This document shows positions 1 through 12,565 of a stretch of DNA of 64,000 nt, one piece after another. The notes under the pieces are model-generated. The model had not been told where the DNA came from and did no database searches. It was given only the letters and a program-made list of their open reading frames with translations. This DNA comes from Alnus glutinosa (taxonomy: Eukaryota; Streptophyta; Magnoliopsida; Fagales; Betulaceae): assembly GCF_958979055.1 (NCBI RefSeq), contig NC_084886.1, positions 2,189,001 to 2,253,000 of the forward strand. Reading direction: 5' to 3'. Position numbers and translations under genes: made by a program. The stretch's first letter is position 1; each line of letters begins with the position of its first letter.

Positions 1-375
1 AAAAATTGATATTCAATAACTCTCTTGAACATGCATGAATGTCTTCATTGTACTAAATTACAGTTCTTGTTTAGATTAATTGTGCATAAGTTAGTTTAAC
101 CACGTATCCATTTAGTTAAATTAATTCGATCAAATGGGTAAAAATGTAAGAATTAAGAGCACGTTTAACCCAAGGTCCAAAAGATAGAAGTACGTTGTCT
201 AAATAAGAAACAGATTACAACAAAATTATTTACGCTTAAAAGCGCGTATTTGTTATATATTGTGACATGTATTAAATTAGCGAGTGTAAACCTAATTTTT
301 GTTAAGTAATTTTTACCACTGTATATACAATGCATTGAAAGCATTTGAAAGTCACTTGGATTTCTCTTCTATAGT

Positions 376-722
376 ATGCAAACAAACAACATGATCTCCT
401 TCAGCTGCAGTAATGTAATGTTGCTCCTAATATTGTCTATATCTGGGTTTAATATTGTTGCAGGACTTGCAAAACAGGGTTTTGGGGAACGTACAGAAGC
501 GCGCGTAGAAATTCGTAACGATTTAGGTCATGGCATGGATCTTCCGTTCATTGTAAATCACGGGACGTTGATGTTGGTGCCCGTTTAATCCATTTTAACG
601 GAACTTTCTCCTTCCAGTTCCGACCAAACTTTTGGGGGACAACGCTCTACTTCTGCAAATTTTGGTTGAAAAATAAAGTCCACTGGTTTGACATCTATGA
701 CGATCGTAGAGACCATAATTAA
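376..722 (+). pseudogene. S-protein homologue (SPH) gene, frame-disrupted
   Basis: This looks like a member of the plant self-incompatibility S1/SPH family: small secreted proteins, some of which act as cell-cell ligands. The first part, read from the ATG at 376, begins with a hydrophobic stretch (MLLLILSISGFNIVAG) suited to a signal peptide. It then has the family's first strand, VEIRNDLGHGMDL. After about position 545 the family similarity moves to another frame: VHCKSRDVDVG, then FSFQFRPNFWGTTLFYCKF, then WFDIYDDRRDHN and a stop at 720-722. Those blocks are the usual SPH core, including the two Cys and the closing FDIY..RD motif. The frame read from the ATG stops at 588. The combined length is about 115 codons, normal for SPH proteins. 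I infer a single-gene pseudogene or a sequencing error. Family assignment is firm from motifs; inactivity is likely but unproven. Confidence 0.72.
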
Positions 723-962
723 GCATTGCAGTAAATGCCTTTGGAAGATAAGACCTGAGGGTGCATGTCGATTCATCTAGCTACCACTCCACCAAGTTTG
801 ATTATTTATGCTATCCCTAGAGCTCGCCTCCTCGTACTCAACATTCTAAAAACTTGACAACTGCTCGTCCAGTTGTCCCTGATTACAAATAAACTGCTCT
901 TCACGTGTACACCAAGCTTATTAACTTATTATTATTATTATTTAAATTTTCCTATTTTCAAA

Positions 963-1012
<50 letters not shown>

Positions 1013-1387
1013 TGTGTTTAATTGCATGTACGTTTAATTATCGGCCATATATACAGTGAGTGGTGGGTGGCCATTTGAAAGTCACTCAATAATGTGTTAT
1101 CACATGAGATTGTGACACGTCATTTGAGAACCAAATTTTGAAAAAAAAAATTAAAATGTGTAGCACTTCTCTAAAAGTGATGATGTCTTTTTGCCGTTAT
1201 TGATCACATATAATTATATGCAATAATATTCGATTTCATCGCTAATAACTTGTTGGGTTAGGTTATATATTAAGGTATTTACAACAATCTCAAACATTAT
1301 TAGCGATGACATCAAAGTCGTTACATTTAACCTTTATCGACTGAGCAACTGCAAGACTTGTTATTGAGGACAAGTCGTCGCTAAAGA
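723..1387. other. Intergenic DNA with an AT microsatellite
   Basis: No gene is visible here. An AT dinucleotide run occupies about 967-1007. Around 1230-1380 the motifs CGCTAATAA and TTATTAGCGA form an inverted pair, and GTCGTCGCTAAA follows. Such motifs are common at the ends of plant DNA transposons, so this may be part of an older element into which the neighbouring LTR element inserted. That last point is inference. Confidence 0.4.
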
Positions 1388-1392
1388 CCAAA

Positions 1393-4300
1393 TGTAACGC
1401 CCTGCCTTTTACAAAAAGGCGTAAGTGAAAATTTTTGAATTTTCACATGACATTACTACAACCTCTTCAGAGTTAAGATTTGACAGCGGAATAAAAAGGT
1501 ATCCAATTGGTTTGAAATGAATAACACGACAGAGCTTCTAACTGAAATACTTCTAGATATTCATAAAGAAAATGTTTAGACAAATACATGTAAACATGCG
1601 TCAACAGTGACACAAGAGAATACATAGAAATTATTAGCAATCTTGTCAACATAAAACATTATAAACATAGAAAACTATAAACAAAATGCAAACTATGCGC
1701 CCTTAGCCTTAAGACCTCTTGAGCTCTATTTCTTGTCTATAGACCTGCACCAATATACATATATATATAGAAACAAAAACACAAAACACTAAAGTGAGTC
1801 TACTGTTTCCAATAATAATATGAATGCTGGTTTATCTAATAAATGCAACATAATGCAATGACTTTATATTCACATGTATACGCAATATATGAACCATGGT
1901 AGCTAATCATAGTCATATATTGAATATAAGCATAACCATAAAGTAATAATATGATAGTTTTAAATGCAGAGTTTTAGGTATTTCCCTTTTTCCACTCCTC
2001 TGTTGGCCTAGGCACGGTTAACGTGTTATTTGAAGCCTGGGCTTCCTCCCTTTAACTTTTAATTATTTTCTTTGGGAGCCTAGGCTCCTGGAAACTTCGG
2101 ATTCCTTGGTGACCTAGGTACACCAGTTTTTGTATTTATTAGTCTCTTTTCAGGTACATCCTCATTCACTGAGAACCTAGGAACTCATGTGAAGTCTCAC
2201 GTACCCACCGTGGATCTAGATCCAACAGCTTGTTATTAGACAGATTATTAAAATAATAAAATATGCAAAGCCACATGCGCAAACAAGTAAATAAAATAGT
2301 AAACATAATATTATAGGAAAAATCAACCAGCTTCGTCCTCAGTAAGTATAGAGATACTTACAGCCTTTTGGTGCAGTTCTCATAATAGCTTATTCTCTGC
2401 AATAAATATATATTTATACACAAAGTGTTAACATCATTACTTGTGATTATACGCTTAGGTACACTTAATCATTTTAGTTTGGAAAACCGCTTAACATAAT
2501 ATGTTTGTCTTGACGTTAATTCCCAATATCAAAACTCTTTCTCAAGAAATTATCAATTTTCCATATCATTTCACATATTATTTAAACACCCAATATCGGT
2601 GAGAATTATAAACATAATATACTTTAATAAGACAATTACCAAAATACCCAATTCTAGACTCAACCAAATCACCCAATATTCACAATACCATTGTAACAGA
2701 CCGGTCAATACCCAAAATCACAGACACACAGCCACAATCAGTTCAAAACAGAAATTCAATCTCAATGCTTCATAAAATATCCCATAGCTACAACTCAGTC
2801 AACATCCAACCACAAACCCGTAAATACCCAAAATCAATTCCTAAATCCATCACCACCGAAATACCCAAAGATTAACAACCAAAAACACCACATCACACGG
2901 CCAACCTCCCCAACAATAGTGAACATACTCCGAATAGGTTAGAACAGGGAAACAACCATTATCAACATCACACACACATGCTGTCCAAACCCACAAAAGG
3001 GACAACAAGGAACCCATTCGGTTGAACCCACAAAATACCCATTGATCAATTTAAATCAATAATTCACAATAGGATCTTAAGAAATCACCTTGAAGATCTA
3101 CTCAGAAACTACCAGAAATTCCCCACCGGAGTCGCGCCTCTGCTTGCCGAAAAACGGACTCGGGTCGCCGGAAATCGTGTCCCCTGTTCCACCGGAGTCA
3201 TCTAGCCGGAGATCGCCACTGGGACAGGCCAGGATCTCGCCTCTGGCCCATCGCCGACGCCCAGTACCACCCACCGGAGGATCGGCCTCCGATCGGCCCT
3301 CTGCTCCGCCGGCGACAATCACCGGAAGCCCACCGAGGATCGGCCTTTCCCGGCTTCTTCTCTGGGTTTCACTCTCGGCTCCTCCCTCTAACGCTCTCTC
3401 GATCTCTTATTCTCTCTCTCACGATCTCTCACTCTCTTCTCTGATTTCTCTGTCTCAGTCGGCTTCTCTCTCTCTCTCTGGTCTCAGAAAAGAACAGAAC
3501 TGAAGGAGAAGAAAGAAGAACAGAAAAGAAGAAGAAAGAAGGGAAGGAAGAAAGAACAATAAAGGGGAAAAAGGGATCGGGTCTTTCCTTTTTCTGGCTC
3601 TATTCTCTGCCTTTCATCGCTCTCTCCCGATCCTCCCTTCTCCCCAACGATCATCCTTATCGGAGACTCGGATGGAGAAGATAAAGAACGAGTAAAGAGA
3701 AGAAGGAGAAAGGAAGAAGAAATAAAGAGAGAAAAGAAGGAAAACTCAGGGAACTAAACTGAGCGGTGCAAATTTTGTTGAAAGAGAAGTGGGTTTAATT
3801 TATAGAGGTAGTAAACTATGGTTAATTTTTACCTCAGTTAAATTAACACGAGTTAAAAGTAAAATATCGGGTTAACTCATGGTTAAATTTACCTTAGTTA
3901 GACTAACCTTAGTTAACCTTAAAAATATCTAGTTAACCTATGGTTAACTTCTATCTAGTTAAATTAACTAGAGTTACTTTTTAATAAAAACTAATCATTA
4001 ATAATCATGAGTATCTTTATATAAAATCTTTTTTATTAATGACTCACTAAGGTGTAATTTTAAATCCGTTTTGAGTCCAGTTTGTTTCATAAATAATGTT
4101 AATTTTTGAATAACATTATTACACTAATGATATTATTATACTAAATAATATTAGGCTAAAATAATATTATATGTCAATAATATTATTACAAAATATAATA
4201 ATATTAGGAATGTTATTATTCCAATTAATTTACCAAATATTTAGGTTTTGGAACAAATGGCACATAAAGGTACAATTATCAGAATAATGTCGATCGAGCG

Positions 4301-4459
4301 ATTATCAATTGACAAGTCGATCGAGCGATAGATATTGTCGATCGAGCGATGATAGAGAAATAAGTCGATCGATCGGCAGAAATGGTCGATCGAGCGATTG
4401 ACCACCTCGGGTTTTAATTTCCATTTAAGGTGTCCTGTCTTAAAATCTAGGGTATTACA
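1393..4459. mobile_element. LTR-type fossil, about 3.07 kb, probably a long solo LTR
   Basis: The element starts TGTAACGCCCT and ends AGGGTATTACA, so it has TG...CA ends with near-palindromic termini as in many plant Ty3/gypsy LTRs. It is flanked by a 5-bp direct repeat CCAAA at 1388-1392 and 4460-4464, the target duplication expected from an LTR integrase. I saw no internal copy of either end and no gag or pol similarity, so a large solo LTR, or a non-autonomous relative, fits best. The interior contains a GC-rich proline/serine-coding-like stretch (about 3090-3500), purine-rich DNA (3490-3760), GTTAAC-rich repeats (3800-3990), and a small array of CGATCGAGCG motifs (4289-4398). Orientation is undetermined. 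It is a fossil with no retained protein-coding domain that I can name. Confidence 0.7.
4289..4398. repeat. Five spaced copies of a GTCGATCGAGCGAT motif
   Basis: Copies begin near 4289, 4316, 4338, 4364 (a variant with CGATCGATCGG) and 4385, spaced roughly 21-27 bp apart. They lie just inside the right end of the 1393-4459 LTR-type element. Each holds the palindrome CGATCG. They could be repeated factor-binding sites of the element's promoter region, but no function can be shown from the sequence. Confidence 0.75.
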
Positions 4460-4464
4460 CCAAA

Positions 4465-5514
4465 ATTATTGTAGTTTTTAACATATTTTTATTTAAAAAA
4501 GCATATGATTTCACATGCATTTTATACACGTGTTAATTTAATACATTGGTTTACATTAATTTTCTCTCCAACCCGAATGCATTATAATAAACAAAAGTTA
4601 AAAATTAATCTACTCAACCCAATTGGGATGAAAACTTTGGTCGGGATTCATTCATATGTTAATACATTATAATAAAACCGTAAGCATAAATAATATTGCA
4701 TGTACATATAAACAATATTAATTATTATGCTAAACAATATATGCAGCGAAATTAAAATAAAATGATCAAGGTTACTTTTAGCAATCTTTGCTCAAGCGTT
4801 TTCACGAACTTGTGAAAAAACTAAATTATAATTTGAGAGATCTTCTAACTTATGTCTTACTGAATTGTTGTACTGATGGTGCACACAGACTGTTTATTTA
4901 TAGGTTAAGTTAAGGACCCTCAAAATGGTATACACCGTAATTGTTCCTCCCATCAATGAATAATTAATTATAAATTGATTTGATATCAATTTATTGATCA
5001 TTGCATTGGTAATTTAATTATATTTAACTTGTTTGTGCGCGCGGTTACGCAAAAAAGTTAAACATTATTGTCCAAAGACATAGAGCTGAAAAGAAAAGAA
5101 AAGAAAAAAAAAAAAACTTTTTATTTGATCAACATTATGTCAAGCACTCGGTGAATACATTTTAAAATTTCGAATTTAAAAGAACTCAATATCAACATAA
5201 AATACTTAGTTTAAATAATTGATTACATAACTTAAACACAAATCAGTTAATGACATGCAGTCATCAATTAGAAGTGCAAATATTGTAGTTGATTTCACAA
5301 GAATTTAGAATTACATGGCTTAAAAATTCCATTTAAAAAAAAAATCAGTATCTAGTTCGGATAATTGAGTATCAACCGATAACCATCGGTTACTTCGTTA
5401 TCGGAGTCGATTGGCAATTTTAGCCGATCGATATTCGGCTCCAAATGAAATCGGCTCTGGGTTTTCACCTCTAATGAGAAAGAGAATTGAATTTGTTAAA
5501 AAAAAAAAAAACTT
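4465..5514. other. AT-rich intergenic DNA with a possible LTR scrap
   Basis: No gene was recognised. The stretch near 4888-4925 (TTTATAGGTTAAGTTAAGGA) resembles one near 53358-53380 (TTTATAGTCTAAGTTAGGGA). These may be two degraded copies of one interspersed repeat, perhaps an LTR. Around 5370-5460 there are CGATAACC/GGTTATCG-type motifs without a clear unit. Confidence 0.3.
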
Positions 5515-6465
5515 CAAATTCCAGCACTATTTTTTTTTTTTAACGAAATAGTGCCTTCTTCATTACTGTGAAATAATCCCCAAAGGGGTTACATAATCAG
5601 AGAAACAGAACAAGAACAAGAGCACTAAATACAACCATAACGCCCAATGGCGAGAAATAGAGCCCAAAGGCCATAGATGTGAACTAGAGATAAAGAATCT
5701 CTACCCACAAAGCTAGAAAAAATCTAGCTTAAAGCAGCTACCAAACGGTAGACTGTGAAAAAAGAGACAAGAATATACAAAAACAAGCAGAAACACCCAA
5801 ACAACAGAGCCCCGTCAGGAAGAAACTTCTGTCCCCGGAAAACGGTGCGTGTAGGCCACGCGCTGTCCCCGGGAATACCCCTACAAGATACCGCCACCAG
5901 AAGACCCCGAACAGCACCAGCCACGACCTGAAAGGCGGAACGTTGCCCACACGCGCGGCCCAAGGAGGAGATCTCCCTGGCGCGTGCAGGCCACGCACCA
6001 AACAGAGAGGTCCGACACAGCCATGGATGACGGCGACTAGACTGGAGGAAGCCTGGGAACGCATCAGAAGGGAGCATGTCGAACAGAAACCGGCAACGAA
6101 CTACAGATCTGGCTTGGAAGGAACGCCGGAAACACGAAGGAAAAATCTCCCCCAAGGATACCTCTTGTTGAGCCTTTATGCCAGAACAACAAACACAGAA
6201 AACAAAGAAAAAACTACATAGCCCCGAAGGACTAGTAGATCATCAGTTCCACTGGAAACAAAGTCAGGGAGAAACAAAAGCTCCCCTGAACCAACCAGGG
6301 GAGAAACAAAAACTCCATAGCCCAAAAAGGTTAGGAGGAGAACACCAGGGAGGCCTCCCTCCTCCAACACAGCCAAAACAAGGACCTCCTTCTCTTTCTG
6401 AGAATGTTCTTGAGAGCTTCTCTCTCTTCAACAGAGAGAAAAGCAATCCAAATTCCAGCACTATT
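5515..6465 (-). mobile_element. Non-LTR retroposon, copy A, with 17-bp target duplication
   Basis: A 17-bp perfect direct repeat, CAAATTCCAGCACTATT, sits at 5515-5531 and 6449-6465 and bounds an insert of about 917 bp (5532-6448). The insert begins with a T run on the plus strand, which is the poly(A) tail of a minus-strand retroposon. Its minus strand has a GC-rich core with GCGCGTG/CACGCGC motifs and an open frame of about 140 codons without a recognisable domain. Near its 3' end it carries GCTCTGTTGTTTGGGTG, which matches a stretch in the element at 39283-40329, so both belong to one family. The target duplication and poly(A) tail point to LINE-machinery retroposition. No reverse transcriptase is present, so it is non-autonomous or 5'-truncated. 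Confidence 0.85.
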
Positions 6466-6860
6466 ATTAGATGATGTGTATATGATGTCTTATGTCATTT
6501 AAAATTTTTAAAAAACGTGGGTCGCACTTGGGTGAAGTGGATCCACCTAATGATTAAAAAAAAAAAACCTTCAAATTCCTGCGTTATTACACTTTTGCCC
6601 CTACCAAATTGCCGCTCTATTGTAAATATAACAATTAAATCGGACTGGCTGCACGGTAATTAACCTGAAAACCGGCCCCAACGACGATCTGTAAGGTTGA
6701 AGAGGCCCAACGACTTGAACACGTGGCGCACATACGATAAAGTCTCTCTCCCACTCGGAGGCTTCGTTTCTATCGCCCACCGCCCCCACCCAAACAGTCT
6801 CCGGAGCTTCCAAAGCTACTTCACAAAGGAAAAACCGAAAACATTTCTCTCGGTTTTAGC
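6466..6860. other. Upstream intergenic region of KASR
   Basis: No separate gene is seen. The stretch runs from the right target duplication of the retroposon into the promoter of the plastid ketoacyl reductase gene. It contains several A runs and CCCACC/CGCCC-rich DNA around 6750-6800 near the likely core promoter. Confidence 0.4.
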
Positions 6861-6864
6861 TTTT

Positions 6865-6870
6865 TATAAA
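6865..6870 (+). promoter_or_regulatory. TATA box of the KASR gene
   Basis: TATAAA within TTTTTATAAAACCC lies 115 bp upstream of the KASR start codon at 6985. This spacing would allow transcription to start near 6895-6900 with a CT-rich leader of about 85-90 nt. The assignment rests on motif and position only. Confidence 0.6.
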
Positions 6871-6984
6871 ACCCATTCGCATTTGCCGCTTTCATTTCTG
6901 GCTACACTCGTCGCTTCGTCCCATTCTCCTCCTTTTTCTTCTTCTTCTGCGAGTTTAACCGTTCGGAGACTCTTCGGAGCTGCC

Positions 6985-9956
<2,972 letters not shown>

Positions 9957-11209
9957 ATCAAGCTGTCCACGCTGCCTGATTAAAAGCCCAAACACAGCTT
10001 TGGCGCTTCAATCACAAAATTCAACTTCGTATGACAATTTATGTGGAAGCTTATGTAATTCAGCCTTTTGCTTGAGATGGTTAGGTTTCAAAAATAATAT
10101 ATTGTCAAGTTTTGATAGAATTTCGATTTTGCTTTGGCTGTGATTGTCATTCTGAAAAATGTAGATTTTAGGGAACTCATAAACCTCTTGTACGGCTCTT
10201 TCTCTTGAATTTGCCTGTAGCAGTAGCTAGCCAGGGATAGGATCCCCGGTTAGGTTAAGATTAGATTTATGTTGTCACAATATTTAAAATTTTTAAATAA
10301 CATTACAGTATAATATGGCTTCTCTTTATTTCAATTGAAATTAAGATGAGCAGGTTACAGGTAAAGGTTCCGTTCATAACTATGTCTTCAAGTATGGTCA
10401 TAGTTCTTGAAAATGAGTCGAGAAATGGAAACCAAATACACTCCGCTGACCTTTATGGCATATGCATTAGAAAAAAGACTTGGAATTGCATAATTTGCAT
10501 AGAAGATAGAGCCAAAAAGAAAAAAAAACAAAACCCACAATAACTAAATCACGTGATAGGTGGGTGGGAATTAGTCTCCTCATTTCATGATAGACTTGAG
10601 TTTTCCTTTTGTAATGGTTGGAAAAGCTTGTAAAATTGTCAAGATCCACACGACAGTTGATAATAGGTAGGACTTGTAAGGATCATCCTTCCACGCATGC
10701 ACAAATTTTTATCAAGGGCAGCTCCTGAATAAAGGAAGAGAAAAACCCAGAATATTCCTCAAAGAATAAAGATTAAAGAATAACGTGTCAGTGTAGGACT
10801 CGTAAGATTGCTCGCACACGTGTACTCTATCTTTTTCAAGCCCACCAAGCAAAACATCGATCACTTTTTTTTTTTACTAATCCCCCTTCATTATCTTTTG
10901 CTTTACATATTATTAGGGGCTAAGCTTGAGAACGGGGGCACTACCCTAATGATCTACATCCCGCACTAATCACGAATTTGTTTGTTCTTGGTTCTGATTG
11001 AGCGAGAGTCCACTTAATACGTACTACGGTCATCAGCTTTCCCTTCTTTTTTCTCTTCTTCAAATTGAAGTTTCCATATCTTTAAGAAAAAGTGGTGGCC
11101 ATTCCTTCTAATAAGTTCTCTCTCTCTCTCTCTCTGGCTCCGATATTGTTGAAGTTTCAAAATTTTGAAGCTCTTGATTATCTTGGTGTTTTTCTGCATC
11201 TGGGGTTTC
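9957..11209. other. Intergenic region between KASR and the TLC gene
   Basis: The first 200-300 bp are probably KASR 3' UTR. Nothing else gene-like is seen. A T run lies near 10867-10876 and a CT dinucleotide run at about 11117-11135, just ahead of the TLC gene, probably in its leader. Confidence 0.45.
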
Positions 11210-11959
11210 ATGGAGGCCCTCCTTGATTTGATCACCCCAACCGCCCCTACATTCTTCTTGATGTTTCTCTCGCTGTACCTCCTTGCTTTCTTTCTGGTTT
11301 TTCGCAACTGGGATCCAAAGCATCGACCAGAAGCTTCGAGCTGCCTCCTCTCTCTAACTCACGGCACTCCTGCCGTTATCATGTCCGTCCACGCACTAAC
11401 ACGCGCCCCAACCCCACCTAGTTTTGCTTCTCCAAACGCTGCCTTCCAAAACGTTGTACTGGAATTCAGCACCGCTTACTTCTTAATGGACCTCCTCCAC
11501 TATATTGTGTTCTCCCCTAACGACATCCTCTTCATCAGTCACCATTTAGCCACGCTATACGTGTTTGCGACATGTCGTTATGTGGTTCACCACGGCGCCT
11601 TCGCGATTCTTGCGCTTCTTGTTCTCGCCGAGGTTACCAGTGCTTGTCAGAACGTTCGGAGCATTGCTGGTTTGCTGAGAGCCGATGCACCTGCAGCTGC
11701 GAAATTGTATGAACTTTTGTCCCTTCCTTTTTATGCCTTTTACTCTGTTGTTAGAGGGATTTTGGGAACGCTTGTCGTTTATAAGATGGGGATGTTTTAT
11801 GCAAGTGGGGCTGCTGATAATATGATTCCGAGGTGGGCATGGGTTTCTTGGATGGTTGTGATTGTTTCTGCAGTCTTGGTTAGCATACTGTGGGTTTTGA
11901 ATCTATGGATAGATTGGTTTAGAGAAAGAAGTCGCAGAGCGCAGAAGAAAGTCAAGTAA
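11210..11959 (+). CDS. TLC-domain membrane protein, single exon
   Basis: The protein has 249 residues and belongs to the TRAM/LAG1/CLN8 (TLC) superfamily of multi-pass, mostly endoplasmic-reticulum proteins, similar to the plant TLC proteins of the At5g14285 type. It starts at the ATG at 11210. An upstream in-frame TTG could extend it by 15 codons, but plant genes rarely use TTG. Hydrophobic segments lie near residues 12-30, 78-100, 118-145, 170-200 and 217-238. The family's His pair is present in the stretch ILFISHHLATLYVFATC (about 105-121). The C-terminus is basic (RERSRRAQKKVK), suited to a cytosolic tail. It converges with POLA2, with about 600 bp between their stop codons. The substrate is unknown; the ceramide-synthase-specific Lag1 motif is not evident, so a lipid-synthesis role should not be assumed. 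Confidence 0.88.
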   Translation: MEALLDLITPTAPTFFLMFLSLYLLAFFLVFRNWDPKHRPEASSCLLSLTHGTPAVIMSVHALTRAPTPPSFASPNAAFQNVVLEFSTAYFLMDLLHYIVFSPNDILFISHHLATLYVFATCRYVVHHGAFAILALLVLAEVTSACQNVRSIAGLLRADAPAAAKLYELLSLPFYAFYSVVRGILGTLVVYKMGMFYASGAADNMIPRWAWVSWMVVIVSAVLVSILWVLNLWIDWFRERSRRAQKKVK

Positions 11960-12565
11960 GATCTGTGGGAATCCTGGGGTTCAACAATTCTGCAACAATT
12001 TCTGAATGGGAATCGAGATTATGGATTTCAACTATTTTCCCAGATGTCTAGAGTTCGGGGGCTTGCAGTCAAATTAATGGGTGATGCAGTGATGGGATGC
12101 TACACCATTTACCTGTATATAATCCTGTGATTTGCATTTTTTAAATGTTGCAATGAAGATATATATATATATATATATAAGCCCATGTACTTTCAGGAAG
12201 CAGGGTACTAGTAATTCTTTTCCTATTTATGTATGTTACTGCTAAACAGAAACAGAATTGGGTGATCTTTTTTGTTTTTCTTGACCTTTTAGGTTCAACT
12301 TTAGCTGTCTGAATTTGTTGCATTGATAAAAGAGACAAGAACCTATCATTATATTGGCCCCAACACTGACTGTAGGAGGAACACATCTTCTTAATGACAA
12401 GACTGTGTCTAAATTGGAATGAACTTGCATAACTTAATGTGGTCTACCGCAGGCCATTGAGCTTTTTGAACCCAATGATTAATTCAATAAATCTGACTTG
12501 GGATCTCCATCTTCAATTTACACCAAGCAGCTTAATGAGAGGCATTGAATAATTTACTCCTGGAT
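11960..12565. other. Convergent 3' region between TLC and POLA2
   Basis: This holds the likely 3' UTRs of both neighbouring genes. A short AT dinucleotide run lies at about 12156-12179. No further gene was seen. Confidence 0.4.

Noticed and set aside
3090-3503. Open frame of 137 codons, Pro/Ser-rich, as a gene
   Set aside because: It lies within the LTR-type element, has no domain, and its composition follows the GC-rich and CT-rich DNA.
5724-6155. 143-codon minus-strand frame as a host gene
   Set aside because: It is wholly inside a retroposon bounded by a 17-bp target duplication and has no recognisable domain.
11165-11209. Extended start for the TLC protein at a TTG
   Set aside because: Plant genes normally start at ATG, and the in-frame ATG at 11210 gives a normal-length family member.
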